Program-made: the position numbers and the translations under genes | Assembly: GCA_963845975.1 (NCBI GenBank) | Contig: CAWJUD010000002.1 | Coordinates: 434,001 to 498,000, forward strand | Source of the DNA: JBEKIK01 sp963845975 | GTDB lineage: Bacteria > Planctomycetota > Planctomycetia > Pirellulales > Thermoguttaceae | Length of the DNA: 64,000 bases | Direction of reading: 5' to 3' | Shown: positions 1-9,701 of the stretch, piece after piece | Layout: the number at the start of each line of letters is the position of its first letter | Numbering within the stretch: the first letter of the stretch is position 1 | Notes under the pieces: model-generated | Told to the model about the DNA's origin: nothing | Databases searched by the model: none | What the model saw: only the letters and a program-made list of their open reading frames with translations

Positions 1-2
1 AA

Positions 3-2180
3 TATCCGTTGACCGGGGCCGCTCATGAGCCGGGCGCCCATGGCGGGGCATCCCCGCTGCCAGTGCCGGCGATATCCGGCGATTGGTACGACCTGGCCGC
101 GTTCGGCTCGCTGCGAGTGACGATCGGCTATTACATCGACGCCTTGACCATCGCCATGTTTTGCATGGTCACGCTGGTGGCCTCCTGCATTCACGTTTAT
201 TCGTTCGGGTACATGCACGAGGAATTGCACGACGTGACCGACACGCTGGTCACGCTCTCCAACGGCGAACCCCTGCACCGCCGCGGCCGCTTCTGCCGCT
301 TTTTCCAATATCTCTCCCTGTTTTGCTTCAGCATGTTGGGCTTGGTGATCGCCGGCAACCTGGCCATGGTGTTCGTGTTTTGGGAACTGGTGGGCATTTG
401 CTCGTACTTGCTGATCGGATTCTACCACGAGCGCAAAAGCGCATCGAACGCCGGGAATAAGGCCTTTATCGTCAATCGCGTGGGCGACTTCGGCATGTTG
501 ATCGGGCTGGCGGCAGTGTGGGCCGGCATGGGAACGTTTTCATTCTCGGATTATAAAGCCGCCGATCCCGCCGGAAACGCCCGAACCATGCCCGGCATCT
601 TCAGCCAGGTCCGGCCGGAAAGCAATAAATATGCCATACAAGTCCCCGATGGAATGGTCAAACTGGCCGCCCGGAATGAAATCGAAACGCAAAAACTTGC
701 CGATTCGGCCGTCAGCCAAAAAATTGATACTTGGCGGAAACAAGGCTACGGATATTGGTTGTTGGTTATCGGCGGATTGGGAATTTTCTGCGGTTGCGTG
801 GGCAAGAGCGCGCAGTTTCCCTTGCACGTGTGGCTGCCCGACGCCATGGAAGGCCCCACGCCCGTCAGCGCCCTGATCCACGCCGCCACGATGGTCGCCG
901 CCGGCGTGTATCTTGTGGGCCGGTGTTATCCGCTGTTTGCGCCCGAGGTGCTGTTGGTGATCGCCTTTATCGGCTGCATTACCCTGTTTTTAGCGGCCAC
1001 GATGGCCTTGACCGCCACCGACATCAAGCGCGTGCTGGCCTATTCCACCGTGAGTCAACTGGGTTACATGATGTTCGCCTTGGGCGTGGGCGGTTGGCTC
1101 TCCGGCGTGTTCCATTTGTTTACGCACGCATTTTTCAAATCGCTGTTGTTCCTTTGTTCAGGCTCGGTGATTCACGCCACCGGCACCAACGAGATGCCGC
1201 GGATGGGCGGCCTGCTGAAGAAAATGCCTTACACCGCCTGGACGATGCTCGTCGGCTGCCTGGCCATTTCCGGGGCGGGCGTGCCCACGCTCATCGGCAT
1301 GAGCGGTTATTATTCCAAAGATTACATAATCGCCCAGGCCCTGGTCTTCAAAACCGCCAATCCCATGTTTAGCTGGCTGTTTTACATAGCCGCGGCCACG
1401 GCGGGCATGACTGCCTTTTATATGTTCCGGCTGTGGTTCATGACCTTTACAGGCAAACCGCGCGACGAGCATATTTATGAACACGCGCACGAGTCGCCGC
1501 GGACAATGACCGTGCCCCTGGTTATACTTGCCGGACTGAGCATCGTGGCCGGCTGGAATCTTTTAAATACGAATTATGGATTGGAACCGCTGCTTGACCA
1601 GGCCGTTCCCGCGGGAATATCGCAAGGCAGCGCGGCCGGTTGGCTCTGGCCTCACGTCACCGTGCCGCCCGAACATTTATATCACCCGCAGGTCCACGAG
1701 ATACATTTTACCTCCTCGATGATCGCCTTTGCCATGGCCCTGACTGGTTTCATTCTGGCAACGGCGTTTTACGGCGTGCAATCGCTGGATCCCAATGACG
1801 CCCGAAAAAGTTTCCCCCGCTGTTACAGCTTGTTTTATCACAAGTGGTGGTTCGACGAGTTCTATCAACTCCTGTTTGTGCGGCCGGTGTTGCGTATTTC
1901 AGGCTGGATCGCCGCCTGCGATAAAAATGTCATAGACTGGGCGGCCGACAATCTGGCCCTGGCAGTCACCGCCTGCGCGCGTTTGGACAACTGGATTGAT
2001 CGGATTTTTGTGGATCGGCTGATCGATCTGGCGGCCTGGGGCACATACGCCGTGGGCATCCGCTTGCGCCGAATCCAAACCGGAAATTTGCGGCAATATA
2101 TCATGCTCTTGGCCTTGGGCCTAATTGCCCTGTTTGTCATCATAAATTTGTACCAGAATTATTCCATGTTCGGATGGTAG
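3..2180 (+). CDS. nuoL: NADH-quinone oxidoreductase subunit L (5' end cut by window)
   Basis: Antiporter-like proton-pumping subunit of respiratory complex I in the cytoplasmic membrane. The frame is open to the window edge and the usual first roughly 80 residues are missing, so the gene begins upstream. The family signature GKSAQFPLHVWLPDAMEGP followed by TPVSALIHAATMVAAGVYL is intact, with many hydrophobic helices before and after it. A hydrophilic stretch at about residues 180-235 looks like a lineage-specific loop. The C-terminal lateral helix and final membrane segment are present. nuoM follows after 32 bases and nuoN after that, the usual L-M-N order of a nuo operon. It ends in TAG. Confidence 0.97.
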   Translation, partial: YPLTGAAHEPGAHGGASPLPVPAISGDWYDLAAFGSLRVTIGYYIDALTIAMFCMVTLVASCIHVYSFGYMHEELHDVTDTLVTLSNGEPLHRRGRFCRFFQYLSLFCFSMLGLVIAGNLAMVFVFWELVGICSYLLIGFYHERKSASNAGNKAFIVNRVGDFGMLIGLAAVWAGMGTFSFSDYKAADPAGNARTMPGIFSQVRPESNKYAIQVPDGMVKLAARNEIETQKLADSAVSQKIDTWRKQGYGYWLLVIGGLGIFCGCVGKSAQFPLHVWLPDAMEGPTPVSALIHAATMVAAGVYLVGRCYPLFAPEVLLVIAFIGCITLFLAATMALTATDIKRVLAYSTVSQLGYMMFALGVGGWLSGVFHLFTHAFFKSLLFLCSGSVIHATGTNEMPRMGGLLKKMPYTAWTMLVGCLAISGAGVPTLIGMSGYYSKDYIIAQALVFKTANPMFSWLFYIAAATAGMTAFYMFRLWFMTFTGKPRDEHIYEHAHESPRTMTVPLVILAGLSIVAGWNLLNTNYGLEPLLDQAVPAGISQGSAAGWLWPHVTVPPEHLYHPQVHEIHFTSSMIAFAMALTGFILATAFYGVQSLDPNDARKSFPRCYSLFYHKWWFDEFYQLLFVRPVLRISGWIAACDKNVIDWAADNLALAVTACARLDNWIDRIFVDRLIDLAAWGTYAVGIRLRRIQTGNLRQYIMLLALGLIALFVIINLYQNYSMFGW

Positions 2181-2212
2181 AACCCTCAACCCTTAAATAA
2201 GAGTCCCGACCT

Positions 2213-3991
2213 ATGTGGCCGTTCAATCAACTTGATCCGGCGGATTTCATAACGCTGCTTTTTAGCGCGGTTATTTTCTTGCCCAGCCTGGGCGCGATCG
2301 CTCTGTGTTTCATTCCCGGCAACCGCCAGATGGCGATAAAGCGGTTTTCGCTTGCCGTAACGGTAGTGGTTTTTCTGCTGACTGTTTACATGGCTATTCC
2401 CGCCGGAGGCGATAATGCCCCGGGGCGTTTTTCCCTGGGCGCGGCCGGGATGCAAAATGTGGTTTGTCATCGCTGGATTCCGGCCTTCAATATTTATTAT
2501 TTCCTCGGCGCCGACGGCATCAGCTTCCCCCTGGTCATCCTCACTTCACTGCTGAGCATGCTGGCCATGTGGGCGAGTTGGTCCATCGTCCGCCACGTCA
2601 AGGCATATTGCTTTTTGTTTTTGCTCTTGGAAACCGGGATGCTGGGCGTATTCCTGTCCTTGGATTTCTTCCTGTTTTACGTGTTTTGGGAAGTCATGCT
2701 GCTGCCGATGTATTTTCTCATCGGCATTTGGGGCGGGCCGCGCCGCGAATACGCCGCCATCAAATTCTTCTTGTTCACTCTGGTCGGCAGCGTGCTGATC
2801 CTGGTGGCGATGTTGGTGCTTTATTTCGCCGGCGACGTGCGGGCCCTCGACGGCAAACAACTTGCCGACGGCCGTGCCGCGGCCGCGGCCGACACGCTGG
2901 CCGTGGCCGACGCCGCTAAACCCGTCCATACGTTCGACATTATGGCTTTAACTCAAATGGGCCAGCACGAACCGGCCTTGTTCGGCGGTGTGCTTTGGTG
3001 CGGAAAATCGCTTTCCTGGTGGGCCTTCGTGCTGTTGTTCATCGGATTCGTGATTAAACTTCCGGCCGTGCCCGTGCATACGTGGCTGCCCGACGCACAC
3101 GTCGAAGCCCCCACGCCGATATCCATGATCCTGGCCGGCGTGCTCTTGAAAATGGGCGGATACGGCATCTTGCGATTCTGTTATCCCATCTGCCCGGACG
3201 CCGCTTACGAATTGTCCTGGCTGGTCGGCACGATCGGCCTGGTGAGCATGATCTACGGCGCCCTGGCTTCGATGGCCCAAGTCGACTTCAAGCGATTGGT
3301 GGCCTATAGTTCCGTCAGCCACATGGGCTATGTGCTCTTGGGCATCGCCGTGTGGAGCGCCGCGCCAGGCAACAAATACAATACCGATTACTGGCAGATG
3401 GGCATGAACGGGGCCATGTTCCAGATGATCGCCCACGGTTTAAGCTCGGCTGGCATGTTCTTTATGGTCGGCGTGCTTTACGACCGCGTGCACCACCGCA
3501 ACCTGGACCAGTTCGGCGGACTGTTCGCGCGGATGCCGGTCGCGAGCGGGCTGGCCATGGGAATATTTTTCGCCGCCTTGGGCCTGCCGGGACTTTGCGG
3601 ATTCATCGGCGAATTCTTCGTCGTCATCGGCACCTGGAGTTACAGCGCCGCGATGGCGGTTATCGCCGCCTCGGTGGTGATACTCACCGCGGGATACATT
3701 CTGTGGACGATTCAGCGCGTCTATCTGGGCGCGGAATATAAAGGCCCCCATGCCGAGTCGCTTTCACCCATCACCCGCCGCGAAACCCTGATTGCCGCCC
3801 CGCTTCTAATCTTTGCCATCATATTCGGCATTTATCCCCGGGCGCTTTTCGACTACATGACGCCCAGCGTGAACAAAGTCGTCGACGATTTGACCGACTG
3901 GCAAAAGAACCAACCGATTAAATCCACTGACGACCCGCCCGCGAAATCGAAAACCACCGACAATTCCACACGAAATATAAGTTCGCTGTAA
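2213..3991 (+). CDS. nuoM: NADH-quinone oxidoreductase subunit M
   Basis: Second antiporter-like membrane subunit of complex I. The signature LPAVPVHTWLPDAHVEAPTP is clear near residue 285, followed by SMILAGVLLKMGGYG. Length is 592 residues, longer than the common 500-510. The surplus is an Ala-rich hydrophilic loop at about residues 205-255 and a Lys/Thr/Pro tail after the last helix. The ATG at 2213 follows a weak AAGAG about nine bases upstream. It lies between nuoL and nuoN in one transcription unit. Confidence 0.97.
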   Translation: MWPFNQLDPADFITLLFSAVIFLPSLGAIALCFIPGNRQMAIKRFSLAVTVVVFLLTVYMAIPAGGDNAPGRFSLGAAGMQNVVCHRWIPAFNIYYFLGADGISFPLVILTSLLSMLAMWASWSIVRHVKAYCFLFLLLETGMLGVFLSLDFFLFYVFWEVMLLPMYFLIGIWGGPRREYAAIKFFLFTLVGSVLILVAMLVLYFAGDVRALDGKQLADGRAAAAADTLAVADAAKPVHTFDIMALTQMGQHEPALFGGVLWCGKSLSWWAFVLLFIGFVIKLPAVPVHTWLPDAHVEAPTPISMILAGVLLKMGGYGILRFCYPICPDAAYELSWLVGTIGLVSMIYGALASMAQVDFKRLVAYSSVSHMGYVLLGIAVWSAAPGNKYNTDYWQMGMNGAMFQMIAHGLSSAGMFFMVGVLYDRVHHRNLDQFGGLFARMPVASGLAMGIFFAALGLPGLCGFIGEFFVVIGTWSYSAAMAVIAASVVILTAGYILWTIQRVYLGAEYKGPHAESLSPITRRETLIAAPLLIFAIIFGIYPRALFDYMTPSVNKVVDDLTDWQKNQPIKSTDDPPAKSKTTDNSTRNISSL

Positions 3992-4004
3992 TAATGACCA
4001 TCCC

Positions 4005-5603
4005 ATGAACTTTATCGAACTGGTTCAAAATCTGTTTGACGAGCGGGCAAATCCCGGCCAAACGCTGTGGGCGTCGCTTGGGGCGTTCATGCCCGAGACC
4101 ATCTTGTGCATCACGATCATCGCCATTCTTATAATGCGGATGATTCTTCCTTCCTGGAAAACGCTTTCGTATTATCTCATGCTATTGGGCACGGCGGTTG
4201 CACTGTATTTTGTTGTCCCCAAGGATTGGACTCCGGCGACAGTTACGCCGGCAAAGCCGCTATTTTCCGGGCTGTTGGTGTACGACAGTTTTTCAATCTT
4301 CATGCGGAGCCTGCTTCTGATTTTCGTCCTGCTTTTTACTACCTTCACGCAAATTTCTCGCATGCCCGATCAGGAAGACTCGGCCGAGTTCTACGTGCTG
4401 ATCCTAGGGGCTCTGGTGGGAATGTCGCTGATGGTTTCGGCGAATCACCTGGTGACGATCCTCATCGGCGTGGAAATGGCCAGCGTGCCCTCTTACGTGC
4501 TGGCCGGTTTCCTGCGAAATCGGCGAACAAGCAGCGAAGCGGCCCTGAAATACGCCGTGTATGGCGCGGGCGCGGCCGGAATCATGCTCTTCGGCATGAG
4601 CCTGCTGGCCGGAGTTTTGGGCTCGGCGCATCTGCCTACCATGGCCCAGCACCTGGCCGAATTGCTGGAAAGCGGGGCAGGCGCCGACCGATCTTTGGTG
4701 CTGTTCCTGGGCGGGCTGATGCTGATGATCGGGGTGGCCTTCAAACTGGCGGCCGTGCCCTTCCACTTCTGGGCGCCCGACGTGTTCGAAGGCGCATCGG
4801 CCGAAGTCGCCGCCTTCCTGTCGGTGGCATCCAAGGCCGCGGCATTGGCCTTGTTAGTCCGTTTGGCTACGGCATTTTCCTTCATCGGCGATCCGGTCCT
4901 GCTCCAGAACCTGGCGCCGGTCAGGCAATACATCGGACTTATGATCGCCGTCCTGGCGGCCGTGACCTGCACCTTCGGCAATCTGGCCGCCTACGGGCAG
5001 AACAACATGAAGCGCCTGCTGGCCTACTCGACAATCGCCCATGCCGGATACATGATGATGCCCGTGGCCGCGGCAGTGGTGATGATCGGCGGCAACATCG
5101 ATGGCGCCCGCGATGCCGTCAGCGCCATGGCGGTATATATCAGTATTTATCTGTTTATGAACCTGGCCGCTTTCGCGGGCGTGGCTTTTTTGCGAAACTC
5201 CATTCATTCCGAGGACCTTCGCGATTATTCCGGGCTTGTGCGAAGCTCGCCGGGCTTTACGGTTTGCATGGCGATTGTCATGTTCAGCCTGCTGGGCCTG
5301 CCGCCCTTAAGCGGATTCGCCGCCAAAGTGACGATCTTCATCTCCCTGATTCAAGGCAAAATGCTGGCGCTCTTAATGATCGGGGTGCTCAATACGGTGC
5401 TGAGCCTGTTTTATTATCTTCGCGTTGTAAAGGTCATGACCCTGGGAACAGAACGGCCGGATCGTCCGCCGCCGGCGATATCGCTTGGTTCCATGACGGG
5501 ATTTTACTTCGCCACGCTGACCGTTCCAGTGGTGGCATTGTTTTTCCTGTGGGGCGGATTGTCGAACTGGGCCCATGCGGCCGCGGCTGCACTGCTATAT
5601 TAA
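4005..5603 (+). CDS. nuoN: NADH-quinone oxidoreductase subunit N
   Basis: Third antiporter-like membrane subunit of complex I, 532 residues, with about fourteen predicted hydrophobic segments. The motif FKLAAVPFHFWAPDVFEGA is the family core, and the NMKRLLAYSTIAHAGYMMM stretch follows it. The ATG is 13 bases after the nuoM stop, and the TAA lies 3 bases before the next start, so it is probably the last nuo gene of the operon. Confidence 0.97.
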   Translation: MNFIELVQNLFDERANPGQTLWASLGAFMPETILCITIIAILIMRMILPSWKTLSYYLMLLGTAVALYFVVPKDWTPATVTPAKPLFSGLLVYDSFSIFMRSLLLIFVLLFTTFTQISRMPDQEDSAEFYVLILGALVGMSLMVSANHLVTILIGVEMASVPSYVLAGFLRNRRTSSEAALKYAVYGAGAAGIMLFGMSLLAGVLGSAHLPTMAQHLAELLESGAGADRSLVLFLGGLMLMIGVAFKLAAVPFHFWAPDVFEGASAEVAAFLSVASKAAALALLVRLATAFSFIGDPVLLQNLAPVRQYIGLMIAVLAAVTCTFGNLAAYGQNNMKRLLAYSTIAHAGYMMMPVAAAVVMIGGNIDGARDAVSAMAVYISIYLFMNLAAFAGVAFLRNSIHSEDLRDYSGLVRSSPGFTVCMAIVMFSLLGLPPLSGFAAKVTIFISLIQGKMLALLMIGVLNTVLSLFYYLRVVKVMTLGTERPDRPPPAISLGSMTGFYFATLTVPVVALFFLWGGLSNWAHAAAAALLY

Positions 5604-5606
5604 ATT

Positions 5607-6044
5607 ATGTCTCATTCGCAAAATACATTATCCGTGACGGACATGCTTAATCAGCTTCTGCACCTGTTGTGCCGGGGGCTGCCGGCGTATGTGGTTGAAG
5701 TAAATCCCTGGACGCAGCCGGCAGCGCAACCGCTCCGCAAGGCCTTGGCCAATCTCGCGGCCGACCGCCGGCTATATGCCAATCGCACCACCCAAGCGAT
5801 TTTGGACCGCGGCGCTTATCCCGATCCAGGGCAGTTTCCCCTGGAATATACCGGGCTAAACGATGTCTCCATCGTGTATCTCACCCACGAACTGATCGAT
5901 TCGCTGCATGTGGACACCGAGATCTTGCCGGAAATTTCAGCCCAATTTGCCGCAATTCCCGAGTTACACGACCTGACCGAAGAAATCCTCGGCAACACCA
6001 TCGGCCACGCGGAAATACTGGAAAAAGTGGTCAGTGGGCAGTGA
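5607..6044 (+). CDS. Hypothetical protein downstream of nuoN
   Basis: 145 residues, not recognised as a named family. It is predicted soluble and largely helical, with one Cys (CRGLPAYVVEVNPW) and no signal peptide. The ATG sits 3 bases after the nuoN stop, so it is probably translated from the nuo transcript. The last codons and the stop (GTC AGT GGG CAG TGA) lie within a CAGTGGG-type heptad repeat, so the 3' end seems to have been made or moved by repeat insertion. Confidence 0.75.
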   Translation: MSHSQNTLSVTDMLNQLLHLLCRGLPAYVVEVNPWTQPAAQPLRKALANLAADRRLYANRTTQAILDRGAYPDPGQFPLEYTGLNDVSIVYLTHELIDSLHVDTEILPEISAQFAAIPELHDLTEEILGNTIGHAEILEKVVSGQ

Positions 6045-6133
6045 GCAGTGGGCAGAGGCAATACATAATTCTTTACGAATTATTTCAATCTTAGCAATAT
6101 TTATCACTGTCCACTGTCCACTGTCCACTGCCC
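6032..6133. repeat. Inverted pair of heptanucleotide repeats
   Basis: CAGTGGG-type heptads at 6032-6055 face CACTGTC heptads (four units) at 6105-6133, separated by about 50 AT-rich bases. The two arms are roughly complementary and could fold into a long hairpin between the hypothetical gene and the TatD gene. Similar heptads occur near 18635. Confidence 0.75.
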
Positions 6134-6139
6134 GCTTTT

Positions 6140-6919
6140 ATGCTATTCGATACCCATGCCCATCTCGATCAGGAGGAATTCGACGCCGATCGGACGGCGG
6201 TGATCGACCGAGCGCGGCAGGCGGGAGTGGAACTCATTCTCGGCGTGGGCATCGACCTGGCTTCAAGCCGCAAAATCGTGCGCCTGACCGAAGATCATGT
6301 GGAAATATTCGCGGCCGTGGGAATTCATGCCAATTCCGCCGCCCAGGCACGTCCTGAAGATTGGGATCAGATTGTCAAGCTGGCAGGGCATCCGCGCGTG
6401 CTTGCCGTCGGCGAAACCGGCTTGGATCGATATCGGGACTACACGCCATTTGCTTTGCAACAAGAGTTTTTCGATCGCCATTTGAGTTTGTCTCAAGAGC
6501 GGAATCTGCCGGTTGTGATTCACTGCCGCGACGCCGCCGATGATTTAATGCCCATGCTTCGACGGGCGGCGGCCCGAGCTCCGCTAAAAGGAATCATGCA
6601 TGCCTTTAGCGGCGACGCCCGCATGGTCCACGATTGCGTGGACTTGGGATTGCACATCAGCTTCGCCGGCAACGTTACATATAAGAATAAAAAGTTCCAA
6701 GATCTTCGTTTGGCCGCACAGGCAGTGCCTCTCAGCCGGCTGCTCATCGAAACCGACAGCCCTTATCTTACACCGGAACCGCTTCGGGGCCGTGAACGGC
6801 GCAACGAGCCGGCCTGGATCGCATACACGGCCCAATGCCTGGCCCAACTCCGCGGCATCCCACTTATGGACTTGGAACGGCAAACCGCTTTAAACGGCCG
6901 CCGTTTATTGGGCATTTGA
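6140..6919 (+). CDS. TatD family metal-dependent hydrolase (DNase-like)
   Basis: TIM-barrel amidohydrolase-type metalloenzyme of 259 residues. Family members act as 3'-5' exonucleases or DNases. Metal ligands are visible: HAH at residues 6-8, E in VGETGLD, H in VIHCRD, H in IMHAFSG, and D in LIETDSPYL. The length is typical. The ATG lies directly after a block of CACTGTC repeats, with no strong ribosome-binding site in front. The exact paralogue (tatD, ycfH or yjjV type) cannot be fixed from this sequence alone. Confidence 0.93.
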   Translation: MLFDTHAHLDQEEFDADRTAVIDRARQAGVELILGVGIDLASSRKIVRLTEDHVEIFAAVGIHANSAAQARPEDWDQIVKLAGHPRVLAVGETGLDRYRDYTPFALQQEFFDRHLSLSQERNLPVVIHCRDAADDLMPMLRRAAARAPLKGIMHAFSGDARMVHDCVDLGLHISFAGNVTYKNKKFQDLRLAAQAVPLSRLLIETDSPYLTPEPLRGRERRNEPAWIAYTAQCLAQLRGIPLMDLERQTALNGRRLLGI

Positions 6920-7144
6920 TAAATAGCAGGGGATGGCCATGGGGGGTTGAGAAAATTCGACTTTGGGGGATAATTTTTGATATTATTGTTGTCAGTTTTC
7001 GGTTAAAAAACACGAAGTACGGAATAAAGTGACAAATTGCGCAAGTTGTTGTAATTATTCAACTTGCAATTTGCTATTACCAATTTGCAACAGAAAAATA
7101 TTCTCGCAAAAATGCGCTCGAAAATCAAACAAAGATTCTAACCC

Positions 7145-8453
7145 ATGCCTACCCCGCCCAATTATCCTGCTTTGATGAGCAACATTGCCGGCGTTGCGGT
7201 TCTCGATCTTGCCCGGCGCTTCGGCACGCCCGCGTTCGTGTATGACGCCGATATGATCCGGCGACGGATCGCCGATCTCCGCGCATTCGATTACGTGCGT
7301 TACGCTCAAAAAGCCTGCTCCAACCTGGCGATTCTGGATTTGATCCGCCGGCAGGACGCGCTGGTCGATTGCGTCAGCGCCAACGAAATCCGCCGGGCGT
7401 TGGCTGCGGAGTATAAAGTCGAAGGCGATCCGCCGCCCATCGTCTACACCGCCGACATCTTCGACGCCGAGAGCCTGGACCTGTGCGTGGAAAAACAAAT
7501 CCACGTAAACTGCGGCTCGGCGGACATGATCGATCAGCTAGGCGAACGTTCGCCGGGCATCGGCATCACGCTGCGGATCAATCCGGGTTTCGGACACGGT
7601 CACAGCCAAAAGACCAATACCGGCGGAAAGCAATCGAAACACGGCATCTGGCACGCCCAAATCGCCGATTGCCTTGCCCGGGCCAGGCGATATCAAATGA
7701 GTATAACGGGCCTGCATATGCACATCGGCTCCGGGACCGATTTGGAGCATCTTTCTCAAGTCTGCGGGGCGATGGAAAAAGCGGCCGCGGAGATCGGCCC
7801 TTCGCTGCGGTCCATAAGCGCGGGCGGCGGTTTGCCAATTGCGTATCGGCCCGCGGATTCCTGCGTCGATCTGGATGCCTACTTCGCCCTTTGGGACGCC
7901 GCGCAAACGCCTGGAAGAGGAGTTCGGCCATTCTTTGCGATTGGAAATCGAACCGGGGAGGTATTTGGTTGCCGAGAGCGGTTACCTCGTAACGGAAATT
8001 CGCGCAGTAAAACGGCAGGACGACAATATTTTTTACCTGGTCGATGCCGGATTCAATAATCTCGCCCGGCCGATCCTGTACGGTTCGTATCATCCCATGT
8101 CGATCGTTCGGTCCACTCAACTGTCCCCTCTCCCGACCAACCTTCGGCCGGTGCCCGGAGAGTGTCAGGGTGAGGGCTGCCTATTGCAGGATGTGATAGT
8201 GGGCGGCCCGCTCTGCGAATCGGGCGATATCTTCACCCAGGAAGAAGGAGGATATGTGTGCACGCGCAGGCTGCCGCTTGCGCAAGTCGGCGACCTGCTG
8301 GTGATCGCCTGCGCCGGGGCCTACGGATTCGTGATGGGCTCGAATTACAATTCCAAGCCCCTGGCCGCGGAAGTCCTGGTCGATGCCGGCCAGGCCCGCC
8401 TCATCCGCCGCCGGCAAACCTTTGACGACCTGGTGCGGGAAGAACGGGTTTAA
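7145..8453 (+). CDS. lysA: Diaminopimelate decarboxylase, frame-broken and carrying an in-frame repeat insert
   Basis: PLP enzyme of the alanine racemase fold that converts meso-diaminopimelate to lysine. It is close to the E. coli LysA type: RINPGFGHGHSQKTNTGG, then HMHIGSG, ISAGGGLPI, LEIEPGR, GPLCESGDIFTQEEGG and SNYNSKPL. The frame breaks near 7901: upstream reads ..LWDA, downstream resumes RKRLEEEFGHS. Loss of one GC from a GCGC run explains it, because homologues read LWDAAR. At 8121-8176 a palindromic repeat is translated in frame, adding about 14 residues before the conserved VGGPLCESGD. The gene converges on rtcA. Confidence 0.9.
8121..8176. repeat. REP-like palindromic element inside lysA
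   Basis: Starts CCCCTCTCCCGACC and ends with GGTGCCCGGAGAG then TCAGGGTGAGGG. The same start and end occur in the intergenic copy at 58430-58501. It keeps the lysA frame open and encodes a Pro/Gly-rich loop (SPLPTNLRPVPGECQGEG). Confidence 0.8.
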
Positions 8454-8486
8454 ACTCGAAATGGCCGAAAAACCGGCATCGTCGCG

Positions 8487-9701
8487 CTATCCGATTTGCA
8501 ATAGGCAATTGCCCTGGATGTCGTGCTTTACCTCGACGTCGAGATCCAAGAAGTGCCGCAGGATTTCCAGGTGCGTCGCGGCATGGGCGGAAAGGGGCAA
8601 CGTACGAAATGACCCGCCGCCGCTGCCAAAATAGGCGCCGATTCCCAGGGGTAGCATGATCTGGTCGGCCAAATGTCTCCCCACCGGCGCGTCTGAAGCC
8701 AAATACTCTTCGGCCTCGCGGAGTGCCTCCATGGCAACTTCCTCGGCCTTCACGCCTTTCCGCCCGAAGCTGGTGCACACCTCGGTAACGTTCTCCGCTT
8801 CCAGTTCGATCATCACAACGTTGCCCGGCCCGTAGGCGTCGCTCGGTTCTTCAATCGCAAAGCAATCTTCGCTCCAGCCGGTCTCCCGGACGATGGTCCG
8901 GCACTCGCGCTCGGCGATGTGCCGCGGCAGCCTGGCAAGCAGAACCCGGATGCGACGGGCGCGAACCTCGCCGCGATCGATCAATTCCAGGCGGCTAAGT
9001 TGCCGGGCCGGTTGGATGCGAACCGTGAATTCTCCACCGCCGACAGGATAGAATCCGGGCCGGACCAGTCGGGCCTTGACAGTCGGCCCGAGCCGATTCA
9101 CCAATGGAAAATAACTCTTTGTCAAGAAATCGAAAGGCGGGGCCATGGGATTGTGCGTCCCGCCTCGCAGGATCAGGTTCGACTCATTTTCGGCCAGCAG
9201 CAGCGCCGGCAAAACCGTTTGCAGCACGAGCGTCGCACTGCCGGCCGTATCCACATCGAACGCATAGTTGCCCGCCCTGACGGTCCCCGGACGGAATGTT
9301 AGTCGCATTGAACCAAGCCCTGCACCTTCAATCCGGGCCTGGCTGACTTTGGCTGCCGCCCTGACTGCGCCGAGATGCTGATGCATCAAGCCCGGCTTCT
9401 TGCGGTTCGCCCGGATATTCTCGATCACAAACGGCTTGCCGGTGACCAAAGACAGGGCCAACGAGGAACGGAGTATCTGCCCGCCCCCCTCGCCTAAAGA
9501 ACCGTCGATCCTGAGCATGGGTCCTGACAAGTCGTCACTCTTACCTTTGCGCAGTCCAGTCCGATCGGTTGCGGCGTGGCCGCTACGGAGATCCGTACCC
9601 GGATAGCGAATCTCGGCGCCGCACGCGCAGCGGACTTGGTGTTCGAACTCGAACAACGTGGCATCGAACTCGGCCCCGCATCGCGGACAGATAATAGCCA
9701 T
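8487..9701 (-). CDS. rtcA: RNA 3'-terminal phosphate cyclase with N-terminal zinc ribbon
   Basis: Converts RNA 3'-phosphate ends to 2',3'-cyclic phosphates through an enzyme-AMP intermediate. The cyclase core starts at residue 62 (MLRIDGSLGEGGGQILRSS) and runs to the end. The motif HAATHLEILRHF holds the His equivalent to the adenylylated one in the family, and GRHLADQIMLPLG is also conserved. The first 61 residues are an addition: C5, C8, C25 and C27 form a CxxC...CxCG zinc ribbon, then a polar linker. An internal ATG at 9518 would give a standard-length enzyme, but the frame is unbroken from 9701. No rtcB or rtcR lies nearby. Confidence 0.93.
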   Translation of the reverse strand: MAIICPRCGAEFDATLFEFEHQVRCACGAEIRYPGTDLRSGHAATDRTGLRKGKSDDLSGPMLRIDGSLGEGGGQILRSSLALSLVTGKPFVIENIRANRKKPGLMHQHLGAVRAAAKVSQARIEGAGLGSMRLTFRPGTVRAGNYAFDVDTAGSATLVLQTVLPALLLAENESNLILRGGTHNPMAPPFDFLTKSYFPLVNRLGPTVKARLVRPGFYPVGGGEFTVRIQPARQLSRLELIDRGEVRARRIRVLLARLPRHIAERECRTIVRETGWSEDCFAIEEPSDAYGPGNVVMIELEAENVTEVCTSFGRKGVKAEEVAMEALREAEEYLASDAPVGRHLADQIMLPLGIGAYFGSGGGSFRTLPLSAHAATHLEILRHFLDLDVEVKHDIQGNCLLQIG

